From assembly GCF_030936135.1 (NCBI RefSeq), contig NC_082598.1, forward strand, positions 13,458,687-13,522,686: a stretch of 64,000 bases of DNA, in the 5' to 3' direction. A program made the translations under genes and the position numbers. Shown one piece after another: positions 36,101 to 48,520 of the stretch (position 1 is the stretch's first letter; every line of letters begins with the position of its first letter). Below the pieces are notes generated by a model. The model had not been told where the DNA came from. It saw nothing but the letters and a program-made list of their open reading frames with translations, and searched no databases. This DNA is from Gavia stellata. Its lineage: Eukaryota > Chordata > Aves > Gaviiformes > Gaviidae.

Positions 36101-39100
36101 TTAAGCTCTCATGAAGTAAGAGAAAACTACTCTTTTTCCTTTATTGTACAAAAATGTTTTCTCAGAGGGAAGGACTCCCTAAGAGAAAGTTGCCTCTTGT
36201 TGAGTGTCTGTGCAGCCAACACATCAAGAAAAACCCTTTGCATCCCCCATTTTGTATTTTAAAATATTAATTTATGCATACGTTGAAGAAATGAGAAGGG
36301 CTGACCTGCTATCACAGAACTGTGTGTAGGGTGAGGTGATATCCATATACACGGTTAGGAAGATTTACAAGGCAATTTGATGGAGTGGAAGTTCCCCAGG
36401 CACCCATATTTCACAGAGCTGGCTGCTTTTGGTTTCCAGAAAGTAACCACAGGGCGTAGCGCAACTCGTAAGAACAAATAGGGCTTTTTCAGAAGGCAAA
36501 CACTGACATTGTTCTGTCGTTGTTAACGAGGCAGCAAATGAGCACACCGGGCTCAGAAATGCTGAAAGATGGGGTGGCAAATGGGAACTGGAGTATGCTT
36601 TTGTAACAGACAATTTAACTTCTGTTTTCACTTATTAGAAAAAAAAGGCGGCCTTCAACAAACAGGGAAATAAAAAATGACCTGCACAGAACTGGGAGAG
36701 TCCTTGACTTGGAGTGGGGATCCCAACCATGAACAGACTCTTAGCTAAAGCCAGAGGATGCTTGAGTGTGTTGAGGAAACGTGGTCATAGATCTAAATAC
36801 AGGAATTGCATTATTGTGCCCAAAATTTATCTTTTACATGTGTTTAAATCTGTCTAGATGGACTATCTACTGGGTGTATTTAATAGAGTAGCCATTTGTG
36901 TGACAATTACTGGTTATGGTGTCTCAGAAACGGCCTGTGCCTGTCTGAGGTCCTCATGCTCAGCACCCAGGCCCACCGCTCATATAACTTTGCTACCACG
37001 CTGCAGATCTGAAGGCAAGGTGAGAAACCAGTTGTTATTCTTTCTACCCAGAGGCAATCAGCTCGTTTTTTCTCTGCAGAGCTTGAATGAAATGATAGCT
37101 ACTCTTTCCATTTCCTTTCTTGCTCAGTAGCAGTCCCTGTTTAGACGAGACCTAGAGTCTTAGGTTAAACTTAGCCTGTATTTAAAAAGAAACTTAAAAG
37201 GACGAATCGCATTTAATATTGTAGAGCTGCTAAACTGAGAAAGGAGAGTTATTCTATCTGAGCAAACCCAATCAGCCCAGTGGTATTTTTGGAGTGTCTG
37301 TCACCTTCATACCAGACCTTTTTCTGCTGTCTTCCGTGGAGATGCTGATCTTGGTTTTCCTCGTTCCAAAATTAAAAACTATAAAGTAATAAAGAGAGCA
37401 ATACTTATTATGTGCTTTCATGATTTATTTCCACAGCAGTTTCAGAAGCCCGAACTGTGAACTGCAGTTCAGTTATGCCGGGCAATGTACGGATACAGCA
37501 TTCCTGGCTCGCAGAGCCGATCATTCAGTGTTAGGACAAGACAGGCACATCAGCAGGTAACAGAACATCGAGCCTTTCAGAGCAGATGTACCTGACAGAC
37601 CCGATTCCTTATTATTTTGAACCCTTACATTGTTTAGTTATATCTCTAACCTCTGTCTGTCTTTAGTCCTCTGATAATGCCAAACACTTTCTCCCTCTCT
37701 GCCTTATCCTTTTTATACTCGTCTGCCACTGTGGAGTTGAATACTTCCCAAGACAAAGTTATGAAGTAACTTTGATAAGAGCAGCTCTGGCTGTATAAGA
37801 TGTTGCTGGGTCCTGCCAACTGGCTCTGCTCTGGAAAAAGGACAAGGAATTAATTGTTGTCACATCCTATCAGCCAACAAAATCCACCAGCACCCAGCAC
37901 AGCAACCTAGCCAAAGCCTTATTACTAGAATGGAGTACTTCATCAAAATCCTTCCTCCCATCTCAGTATTTCATAATATGTAGAAAATGAGAAACATTGT
38001 ACATTATCACCTGTCCTTTCTCTTGGTCAGAGAAACTGGTTAATGCTCTTGTGATCTGCGTATTCATTTGTCAGTTGTATTTGCAGTTTCCTGTTTACAA
38101 AATACTGAGACAAGACCCCTTATTAAAAGGAATAATAATTAAAAAAAAACCTTTACAGCCACCCTCATTGTAACTACCCAAGACAAACATGACGGCAAAA
38201 ATAGATTCTCATCATCTTACAGATTTACCCTCTGGTTTATTTCTGCTGTTATTTATAGAGGATGTCGCAATGTATCTTGATTTAGAGTCTGATGATGAAA
38301 TAGATGCAGCACACAAAATTGCATTCGGGTTTGAAAGCCCAGTTCATCAAGGCAGAATAAAATGAACATAGCATCCTCTTTGGTTAGTAGAAACATGGAC
38401 CCTGTGGACCCCGTGGCACACTTCAATTTCCCCTCGGGTGGTATTTTTCCTTGAGTTTGGGATCTATTTTAAGATTGCAGTCTTTAATAGAGAAGCAGGT
38501 AAAAACATTTTAGATTTCAACTTTTATATCCCAAGCAATGCTAAGAACTAGGCAAGAATTACAATGCAAATAAAACCCTTACTGTTTGCATAGATCAGAC
38601 TTTCCCTATAGATTTAGCCTATCTCCAGAGATGCACCTGCCTAATGGACGAGTGTTTTTAAACTGAGAGTGTTCTTAGCTAGCTGAATGAAGACATCCTT
38701 AAGTCAATTTAAACTTGGGCTGTAGCCGTTGAGTTTTTGAGAATAGTGGCAGTTTTGCAGTGGTTCTTGATGTCAGCAGTACAGAGAAAGCAGTTCAGAT
38801 AAAATCAGATTTCAAACAAATTTTAGTCAACCAAGATAACATCGTTGCTGTTTTACCAGCACAGTTATCAGGCACGAGAACGTTAGTCATAGCATCACAC
38901 ACAAACACGACTATTTTGCCAATACGTTGGTTGCGGTGCCTCATCATCCTGCCTGCTACCAAGGATCCTTGGTGTAATGGAGCCAGGAATACCTGCTCCA
39001 TACTCTTCCACAGGTACTACGAGAGGAAAAAACCCCAACCCAGGGCTTGGAAAAAAAATGTAGTTCAAATCAGACTGAAATATTTCGTACCCAGTTGCTA

Positions 39101-41423
39101 AGACTAGCTGCCTAAGTGCTAGGTAGATTAATTAAGCTGCAACTCTTTGGATGATTGTGCAATGGAGCAGGAAGAGGGAGCCTTCAGGGCTGTAGTCTCA
39201 AGTTGACTCTACTAGCTTACCAAACCAGGGTCACGAGCATGACAGAAACAGAGAGGGAGCCTCATTCGTAGGACTATGACTAAGCCAAGTATATTGATGA
39301 GACGTTAAAAGAACGGCAGAACACATACAAGGCTTTAGAATACATTGTGCCAGTCTTGCTCTTAAATTAGTGTGTTTTAGCGTGTGCTTAACACAGGACT
39401 TTGAACTGGAGTGGAACGATCACTTTGCTGCAGCCTGTTCAAGAGGGAATAACCACTAAAACTGTGTAGAAGCAAAGGCCCAGGATTCTCTTCAAGTTCT
39501 GTTATTAGGCAGATGGGCTTCATTATATATGGAACAGTTAAACGGACAGTTAAAATTGAGATCATACCGGATGCTAGAATGTGTCCTGAGGTTAATTACA
39601 GAGCTCTTTTTTGCTTCCCAAGTGGTACAGAAGCAGAGGTGATACACATGATGCGTAGGTATCAAACTCTTGTTGACTGAGTAGGACAACCAGCGGGAGC
39701 TCTAAAAATACTCTGCTGGCTCATAGCCACTGTCAGCCATAGACAAAAATAGGTCATGATAAACTGGATGTAGTCTTCAACTGCCAGATGTTGGAAACAA
39801 CCATGTTAGCATACAAAATACGAGCAGCTGTTAATATGACAGCATTCTTTGCTGGTAGGAACCACATTTAATCAACAATTTATTGATAGTGTTGTAAAGA
39901 AAATACGATTTGAAAATTATTAAACTGTGGCTTGCTGGCAGTGTCTTCATTTAGTGGTTTTCCTTTAACAATTCCCTGAATACTCTACATCTCCTAGTTG
40001 TTCTTAAATAGAGAAGTAACCAGTAATATATGGAAAGACCAAAATTTACTGCACCCACTTAAAGCGCTTCCTTGATCAGGGACCTGGCCTGAAGGTCACC
40101 ACCCCTTTTACTGATTATGACTTTCTTGTGCAGGGGACAAAGTTACAGGGTTTGTGGAAATCCAGAGTCCCGTTTGTGAGCCTCAAAGGAATATAGCACA
40201 TGACAGTGTTTCACCATGCAGTAAACCAACCTATAATAATGAGTTTCAGGACAAAAAAGATCAAGATTTTAAAGTGACTGAACTTGAAAAGGAAGAAAAG
40301 AAACTCCTCTTGCTTTATTCAATTGATACATAAATATCATGAGATGTACTATAACAAATAGTTTCTCTCATAGAGGGTATATTCACAGTGCAGTGATTAC
40401 AGCATATTTCGGACAGCAGTATATTCACAGCAGAAGGGCATTCAGGGCAGGCTACAGAACAACCCAGGAAAGAGGATCCACACCAAACAGTGACCACTGC
40501 CAAGCTACAGTAATTTGAGAGGCAGCTATCTGACCTGTAGTCACTATAGCATAGACAGAGCCAGAGCACGAGCCATGCTGTATGGCCTCAAAGATTTCAT
40601 TACAGAATATTGAGTAGCAAGGCAGTCACACATTTAGACTACGCAAACTGTTTTTAAGGGCTCTGGGAATGCTAGTCTGCATCTACTGCACTGCCCAGGT
40701 AGGTACAAGCTGTAACACACTTCTTGGGCAGTGAAGTAATTTCTCCCTGCTTTGCTGGCAAGATGATCTAACCTCCAGCTAAGCTATGAAAAAACTTTAA
40801 TAGAAGACGAAATAACCCTGGTGCATAAATACATTCTCATTGCAGATATCTGCTCTTAGTATTCAGCAGTCCTTGAACCACTGCCATTAGCTTTGCTGTC
40901 AATACTCTTCACCTCTGTTCAGACCTTCAAAGCCAGGTTTTACTTACATTTTCAGTTTTGACTTATTTCTTCAGTGATTTATTTAAAGTTTTAGAGCTGG
41001 CAAAAGTGGAACAAGCATTAAGACTCCCATCTCCTTCAAGCACACTGCCCCTAGTGAGACAATAATTATATGTAATAATATTATATATAGCTTCATTTAA
41101 ACCTAATATTTCATTGTGTGTAGGTGACTACCTTCTCTGGAAGACTTTTCATAGTGTGTGAACGGATTAACACTAACAGTCCCTTTCCACAGGAATATAA
41201 TCCTTTCTGACATACCACTCTTGCTATGATGTGGTCAGCACGATGATAATTTCAGAGAGCAGACTCCATCCTAGGTCTAGTACTGTCTGTTTGGTCAAAT
41301 GATTACCACCGTGTGCTTTTTTTCTCTATCTTCTGCTATTTATACATGGGCTGCCTGAAGTAATGCTTTTGTTGGAGAATGTTGTTCAGTCCAGAAGATT
41401 TTTCAAAGTATGATAATACATCG
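33190..41423. other. Non-coding interval between S100P and the Ig receptor gene
   Basis: Over 8 kb I see no gene. Short open frames lack motifs. The only clear structure is the polypurine tract at 35733-35928, listed separately. A segment near 35190-35230 (GGCTGTGTGACTTTCTGAG) faintly resembles a MIR SINE core, but the similarity is too weak to call. Confidence 0.5.
35733..35928 (+). repeat. A/G-rich polypurine tract (GATAAGAAAGAAAA-type)
   Basis: About 195 bases of nearly pure A and G on the plus strand. It opens with imperfect GATAAGAAAGAAAA units and decays into GAAAAAA-type runs, with only a few T or C interruptions. The F/S-rich frame on the minus strand and the K-rich plus frame follow from the composition and are not genes. 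Confidence 0.9.
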
Positions 41424-41429
41424 TTTATT
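41424..41429 (-). terminator. Possible polyadenylation signal of the Ig receptor gene
   Basis: TTTATT on the plus strand gives AATAAA on the gene strand, about 395 bases after the proposed stop at 41824. Another AATAAA lies further on at 40978-40983. Confidence 0.4.
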
Positions 41430-41823
41430 ATTTCTGGACACAGGGGAAGAGTTGAAGACAGTCTTCTAAAATTACATACCCTCCAAATTCACAGACTCCT
41501 TACAGTGTTTTGGTAGTGAGAAAACATTCAGAGACTGCTTGGAACCCGCCTTTTTCTTGTGTGTTGTCCCACTGACATACACTGACAGTAAACTCACGTA
41601 ATCCATCCTTCAGCAGCAAATTACCATATTGTTTTCAGTTTCATAGTTATTTAGCCATATTTTGTGTATGATGTTGTCCTTTTAGTTCTGAATGTCAAAG
41701 CAGACAGCGGATCCTTGTTTCACTTTTGTTCTAGACTTTTTCAGCTGCCCTAGTTCGTGGATTTGCTCATCTGCTGCATTGGATACAATAGTCGCAGTGG
41801 ATTTGTCATCTTTTCCTCTTGAT

Positions 41824-44800
41824 TCATTGCAAAAAAGAATCAAGTGATTCATAAAGTGTAGACACAGCCTTAAAAAGCAAAGAAAACTCCAGTCAAAATA
41901 ACTTTTACCTAAGACACAGCATCTAGAACAGCCCGAGGGAACGGAGAAAAACATGGGCCATGGAGTTAGAATTTCAAAGGGAAAGAGTGTCTTAGTACTA
42001 ACATTGAAAGGCAAAGTCTTCCTATGTTTGCATTCATTTCTCTTAGTTAATTAGGTACCAAGCACAAAATACTTATTTAGAATACCAAAGATGTCAATTT
42101 CCAGTGTAAACCAGGTTCTATGAAATCTGAAATAGCAAAGCTTTTTTATCCCCTTAGTTATTTAACTCCAGTATTTCCAAAAAGCTTGATCACACTGTTC
42201 CTTCTGGATGGATGCTCTTTTGATGCAGTAAGCTAGCAAACTGCCGTGGTATTCAGATGTTATTCTGGACTGTGCAAAAAATCATCCTGTTTTAATTTTT
42301 AATGTTCACTCTCAGGTTAAGCTAACTTAGATACTTGGAGCTGTGTGTTGCCACCTGACCTAATTGCTCACCGTTGTTATGACATATGATACAAGTGAAA
42401 ATAAAATCCATGCCTTGATTCAATTTCTGTGGTAGAAGACTGCCTTTGCAACCCCAAGAACTGGAAAAAAAAAATGACATAAACTGGAGGCTATAAATAA
42501 CCTTGCAGAGTTGTACAAAACCTTCACGTTTGCTGTTCTAGAAATGGAGCCCAAACCTACCCAGAATGTACAGCAAATTTCCAAGCTTAAGAAAAAAAAA
42601 GTTTAAGCAACATTAAAAACTAGTGTGAACTTTTTAAAGACTTACTTTTGCACAAACAGAAAAAAAACCCCCCAAATTAAACCGATCATGTTCTGCAAGG
42701 CAATGAGTGCAACTCCAGAGACACCATAATATTTGCTCATCACTACTGGCTTAATTTGTTTGAAATATAGTGTCCATGCACATCATATGTACTGCCTTTA
42801 CTAATCTACTGGATCTCCTGAATGATTTATAAGATCCAATTATGCTTTAACATTTAAAATGATACCACTATGAAATCACTCTTTCTGCTTTCATTAAAAT
42901 AGCAAAAATGTCTGTTACCTGAAAGAAAACACTGAACCGGTATCAGTGTTGTTTACCACAACACTGTGGCTAACAGCTGCTAAATTATAAAGCAACAACA
43001 AAAGACCTTTTATAATTGTATTCATACAGCCTCTGGATGAGTCTTGCTGTCCATACAAACCCTGAGCAGTTAATGGCTACTAATGAACTCTTCAGTCTCC
43101 ACCACCTCTGATGTTTGCGTTCTCATTCTCAACCTCGTTTTCTTATGTCTTCATTAAATATTAACAAGTAGAAGAGTTATCCATTTATAGCTAGTAATTA
43201 GAATATTTTATTACTCTGACCAGACCATCTTATGCCTCGTATTTTAAAATGTACTGCAACACCTCCTGTAAAAGGAAGTCTCCCAGCTTCAGTGGGAATC
43301 TACATTTTATGGGGAATTAATTTTCCCAGCTATACATCTTCTTTTTTTAGAATTATGACTATAGCACAATAAAAGATAGATATTACTGTTTTACTACCTG
43401 CATCCTGATATTCTCTCTTACCGTGATTTCAGTACCAATATATATGACCAAATCAAGACTGAAGCCAGGTTCTCTAACAGGAGAACTCAGGAATCTGTAA
43501 GCTCAATAATTGCAGTTGTGACCATGGACTTTAGCATTTTACATCACCTCTGTGTGGCTTGTCCCAGCCTGTCCAGCTGATTGTAATGGAAGTTGCACCT
43601 GCCTATGCAAGAGTTAAATTAGGGATTCTTTCCCTTGCCCATTTTATGTTTTAATATAATTAAAAGATGAATAACTGCCTGGAAAAAGGAGCTTGCCTGA
43701 AATCTGCTACCTGCTCTCAGCAACTGTTGCCTGCGCTAATGGCCCTATGAGCTGAAGCTGGTCCAAGCCCCGTGAGCTTGATACACAGTTATATGTAAAG
43801 GGATTTTATTGCCGTTTTTTACTACTTCTACACTTCTTTCACTCAGTGTCTATACTGATATTCTCCACTTCTTGGTGCCCTTTTCTCCAGGCAATTTTAA
43901 AGTGTCATTAAATAGAGCAACAGAAACCAGTACCCTTCTACTACGTAAATATCTTTTTTCTTATTTCTGAGGGTTGTGTCTTGCAAGAAAACTTTTTTTT
44001 TTTTTGCTTGAAATGTTTTTCATGTGTAGCAAGATGCCATCCTAGGAACGGCAGCTTGTTGTGTGCTTTCTGTTCAGCACTCCCCAGTGCCTCATTTTGA
44101 AAGTCTTTCTCTCACAGCAAGAGTCTTTTTATAAACAACTTACCCATTCAGCAGAATTACGTGATGAGTTTTCCTCAGCTGCTTCGTTGGTGGATTCTTT
44201 TCTCCTATGAATTTCTGCAACTTTGAGTATCTGTTCCTCCTGATGCCTTCCTGCCGGCACAGGAAGTTGTGCAGAACCTTAGCAAAAAACAAGTTACAGT
44301 CACTGCTTGCTTACTGTCCCACTCCAGAGTCACACTGGTACTTCACCAGAGCTCTATAAAGCTCTTAACTTTGGAGTGCAGAGCTCTTGTGTAGCTTAGT
44401 CTTGATGACAGGTGCTAGAGCGGTATTCAGCTTGCAGATGAAATCAACTACCTTCATGTTTCTGAACACCCCTTACGCGATGGAGAGCTGGTCAATAGTT
44501 TGTACCATGAAAACCGATCAAGAGAACTGATGAGCTCACCCTTAAGTAGACATCTACAATGGGTCAGCTCATACAGTTGCCTCGGTCAACTCCAGTGACT
44601 GAAATAGGAGCTTAGGGACTTCACTTGTCTAAATCCCCTCCCCCTGCTTTTTTAATCTGCAAGCTGAATTGCATCTCAAGCCTGAGTAAGCCTCACATCG
44701 CAACAATAACAGTCATGCTACAGTTACTTAAGAGGCTGCCTTAGGTTATATGTCACTGATATGCACCCACCGCCCACAGATGCCCTATATTTACACTTGT

Positions 44801-47800
44801 CCTGTACCCTTGCCATTCACTGTTTTTTCTTGTGACTTCTTTCATCCTTCATTTCAGGATTTTGCAACAAACAAAAATTAATAATTAGTTAAAAAAATTC
44901 AGTTTAAAAAACATAGCTCAGAACAAAGCCCCCAAAGTCAGGTCTTTCAGATGTCACTTCCAGGTGTCAGTACCTAAAGTAAGACCATTACGCAGAGTGA
45001 AGTTCTGGCTCCTCACTTTTTCAGTCTGCTAAGAAATTATCCTGATTTATATACCTTCGATATCCTAGACAGGTCAGTCTACGTGATCTCTCTTTCCGGA
45101 AAGATAAATAATAGAGGCAAGTGGCTGCAAGTACGCTCACTTGAACTACAAGCTGTGCCTTCTGAATCCTCCTCTCAGCTTGAGGTGCCCCTAGCAGATC
45201 AGGCTAGGTGAGCAAAGTTATACATTGAAATTGCTCTTAGAGATGCCTCTTAAGTCCGCCTGCCCAGCCATCTCAAAACAAACATCTAACTTAGAAATTA
45301 TGTGTTAATGGAAATGTTGTCACTCACCAGAAAGTTTTGAGTGCTGTTTCTTTTTGTAGCAAAGATACAAGCTTCCCATTGCCACTAAGAAAGGAATGAT
45401 GGTCCATATTGCCAAATCTCTTTTTTTCAGTGAGTGGGCTTCTGCAATTACGTATTTCAAATAAAGTTATGTGCTATTCAAAGATACAATAGAAAACCAA
45501 CACCGTAGCAAAAAATAAAATAAATAAAAAAAAATAAAAGTGAGTTCAGGAGTCAATCAGTCCATCTCCCCACCCAAGTGCAAGGTCATCTATACTTACC
45601 ATTCCTGAGAGAATGGGGCAAGACCGATAGCCCAGCTCAAGTGCATCTACTCCAATGCACGCAGCATGGGCGGCAAACAGGAGGAGCTGGAAGCCATCGT
45701 GCAGCGGGGCAGCTATGACGTGGTCGCCATCACAGAAACATGGTGGGACGACTCGCATGGCTGGAGTGCTGCGATGGAGGGCTATAAGCTCTTCAGGAGG
45801 GACAGGCAAGGAAGGAGAGGCGGTGGGGTGGCTCTGTACGTCAAGGAGTGCTTTGATTGTATAGAGCTGGATGATTGTCACGACGGGGTTGAATGCTTAT
45901 GGGCAAGGATGAGGGGGAAGGCCAACAAGCCGGATATCCTGCTGGGGGTCTGTTATAGACCACCCGACCAGGGCGTAGAAGCTGATGAAGTGTTCTTCAA
46001 GCGACTGGCAGAAGTCTCGCAGTCGCAAGCCCTTGTTCTTGTGGGGGACTTCAACTTACCGGATGTCTGCTGGAAGTACAACACAGCTAAGAGGAAACAG
46101 TCCCGGAGGTTCCTCGAGTGTGTCGAAGATAACTTCCTGACGCAGCTGGTAAGCGAGCCTACAAGGGAAGGTGCCCTGCTTGACCTGCTGTTTACAAACA
46201 GAGAGGGTCTGGTGGGTGAAGTGAAGGTCGGAGGCCGTCTTGGGCTTAGCGACCATGATATGATAGAGTTTTCAATATTTAGCCAAGTAAGGAGGCGGGT
46301 GAGCAACACCGTTACCATGGACTTCCGGAGGGCAGACTTTGCCCTGTTCAGGACACTGGTCGGGAGGGTCCCTTGGGAGACGGTCCTGAAGGGCAAAGGG
46401 GCCCAGGAAGGATGGATGTTCTTCAAGAAGGAAATCTTGAAGGCGCAGGAGCAGGCAGTGCCCGTGTGCCGTAAGAAGAGCCGGCGGGGAAGACGGCCGG
46501 CCTGGCTCAACAAGGAGCTTATGCTGAGGCTTGGGGAAAAAAAGAGAACTTACCACCTCTGGAAAAAGGGGCAGGCAAGTGAAGAAGAGTACAAGGACCT
46601 CGTTAGGTCATGCAGGGAGGGAATTAGGAAGGCGAAAGCCCAGCTAGAGCTCAACCTGGCCACGGTCGTGAGGGACAACAAAAAAAGCTTCTATAAATAC
46701 ATTAACAGCAAAAAGAGGGCCAAGGAGGATCTCCATCCTCTACTGGATGCGGCGGGGAACCTTGTCACGAAGGATGAGGAAAAGGCTGAGGTACTTAATG
46801 CCTTCTTTGCCTCAGTCTTTAACAGCCACACCGGGTATCCTCAGGGTATCCGTCCCCCTGAGCTGGATGACAGGGATGGAGGGCAAAATAGGCTCCCCAT
46901 GATCCAGGAGGAAGCAGTTAACGACCTGCTATGCCACCTGGACACTCATAAGTCTATGGGGCCTGATGGCATCCACCCAAGGGTGCTGAGGGAACTGGCG
47001 GAAGAGCTTGCCAAGCCGCTCTCCATCATTTATCAACAGTCCTGGTCAACGGGGGAGGTCCCGGATGACTGGAGGCTTGCCAACGTGACGCCCATCTACA
47101 AGAAGGGTCGGAAGGAGGATCCGGGGAACTACAGGCCTGTCAGCCTGACCTCGGTGCCGGGGAAGGTTATGGAGAGGCTCATCTTGAGGGCGCTCACGGG
47201 ACACGTGCAGGTTACCCAAGGGATCAGGCCAAGCCAGCACGGGTTCATGAAAGGCAGGTCCTGCTTGACCAACCTGATCTCCTTCTATGACCAGGTGACC
47301 CGCCTAGTGGATGAGGGGAAGGCTGTTGATGTTGTCTACCTGGACTTCAGCAAAGCCTTTGACACTGTTCCCCACAGTATTCTCCTAGAGAAGCTGGCGG
47401 CCTGTGGTTTAGACAGGTACACTCTTCGCTGGGTAAAAAACTGGCTGGATGGCCGAGCCCAGAGGGTTGTGGTGAATGGGGTGAAATCCAGCTGGCGGCC
47501 GGTCACAAGCGGAGTCCCCCAGGGCTCGGTTTTGGGACCGGTCTTGTTTAATATCTTCATTGATGATCTGGATGAGGGGATAGAGTGCTCCCTCAGCAAG
47601 TTTGCAGATGACACCAAGTTGGGAGGGAGTGTTGATCTGCTTGAGGGTAGGAAGGCTCTGCAGAGGGATCTGGACAGGCTGGATCGATGGGCTGAGGCCA
47701 ACCAGATGAAGTTCAATAAGGCCAAGTGCCGGGTTCTACACTTCGGCCACAACAACCCCAGGCAACGCTACAGGCTTGGGGATGAGTGGCTGGAAAGTTC

Positions 47801-48486
47801 CCCTGCAGAAAAGGACCTGGGGGTGTTGATCGACACCCGGCTGAATATGAGCCAGCAGTGTGCCCAGGTGGCCAAGAAGGCCAACGGCATCCTGGCTTGC
47901 ATCAGAAATGGTGTGGCCAGCAGGAGCAGGGAGGTGATCATGCCTCTGTACTCGGCTCTGGTGAGGCCGCACCTCGAATACTGTGTTCAGTTTTGGGCCC
48001 CTCACTACAAGAAGGACATGGAGGTGCTGGAGCGTGTCCAGAGAAGGGCGACGAAGCTGGTGAGGGGTCTGGAACACAAGTCTTATGAGGAGCGGCTGAG
48101 CGAGCTGGGGTTGTTTAGCCTGGAGAAGAGGAGGCTGAGGGGAGACCTTATCGCTCTCTACAACTACCTGAAAGGGGGTTGCAGAGAGGTGGGTGTTGGT
48201 CTCTTCTCCCAAGTGACTAGTGACAGGACTAGAGGAAATGGCCTCAAGTTGCGCCAGGGGAGGTTCAGGCTAGACATTAGGAAAAAGTTCTTCACTGAGA
48301 GAGTGGTGAAACACTGGAATAGGCTGCCCAGGGAGGTGGTAGAGTCACCCTCCCTGGAGGTATTCAAGGAGCGTGTGGATGTGGCATTGTGGGATGTAGC
48401 TTGATGGACATGGTGCTGTGTGGTGTTGGGTGGGTTGTGGCTTGTTATTGTTGTTGTGTGGCGTGGGTTTTGTGGTTGTGTTGTGT

Positions 48487-48520
<34 letters not shown>

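Noticed and set aside
41682-42014. 110-codon minus-strand frame ending with a charged tail, considered as the last exon of the Ig gene
   Set aside because: No acceptor gives phase 0 in this frame. The strong acceptor TTTCTTTGCTTTTTAAG at 41869 opens a different frame, which ends at 41824 and joins exon 4 without a phase change.
43421-43498. Possible extra tail exon of the Ig gene (open frame with [12 protein letters not shown], good GTAAGAG donor)
   Set aside because: It needs an incoming phase that exon 4 cannot supply; only an unsupported 20-base microexon near 43711-43730 would bridge it. It could still be an alternative exon.
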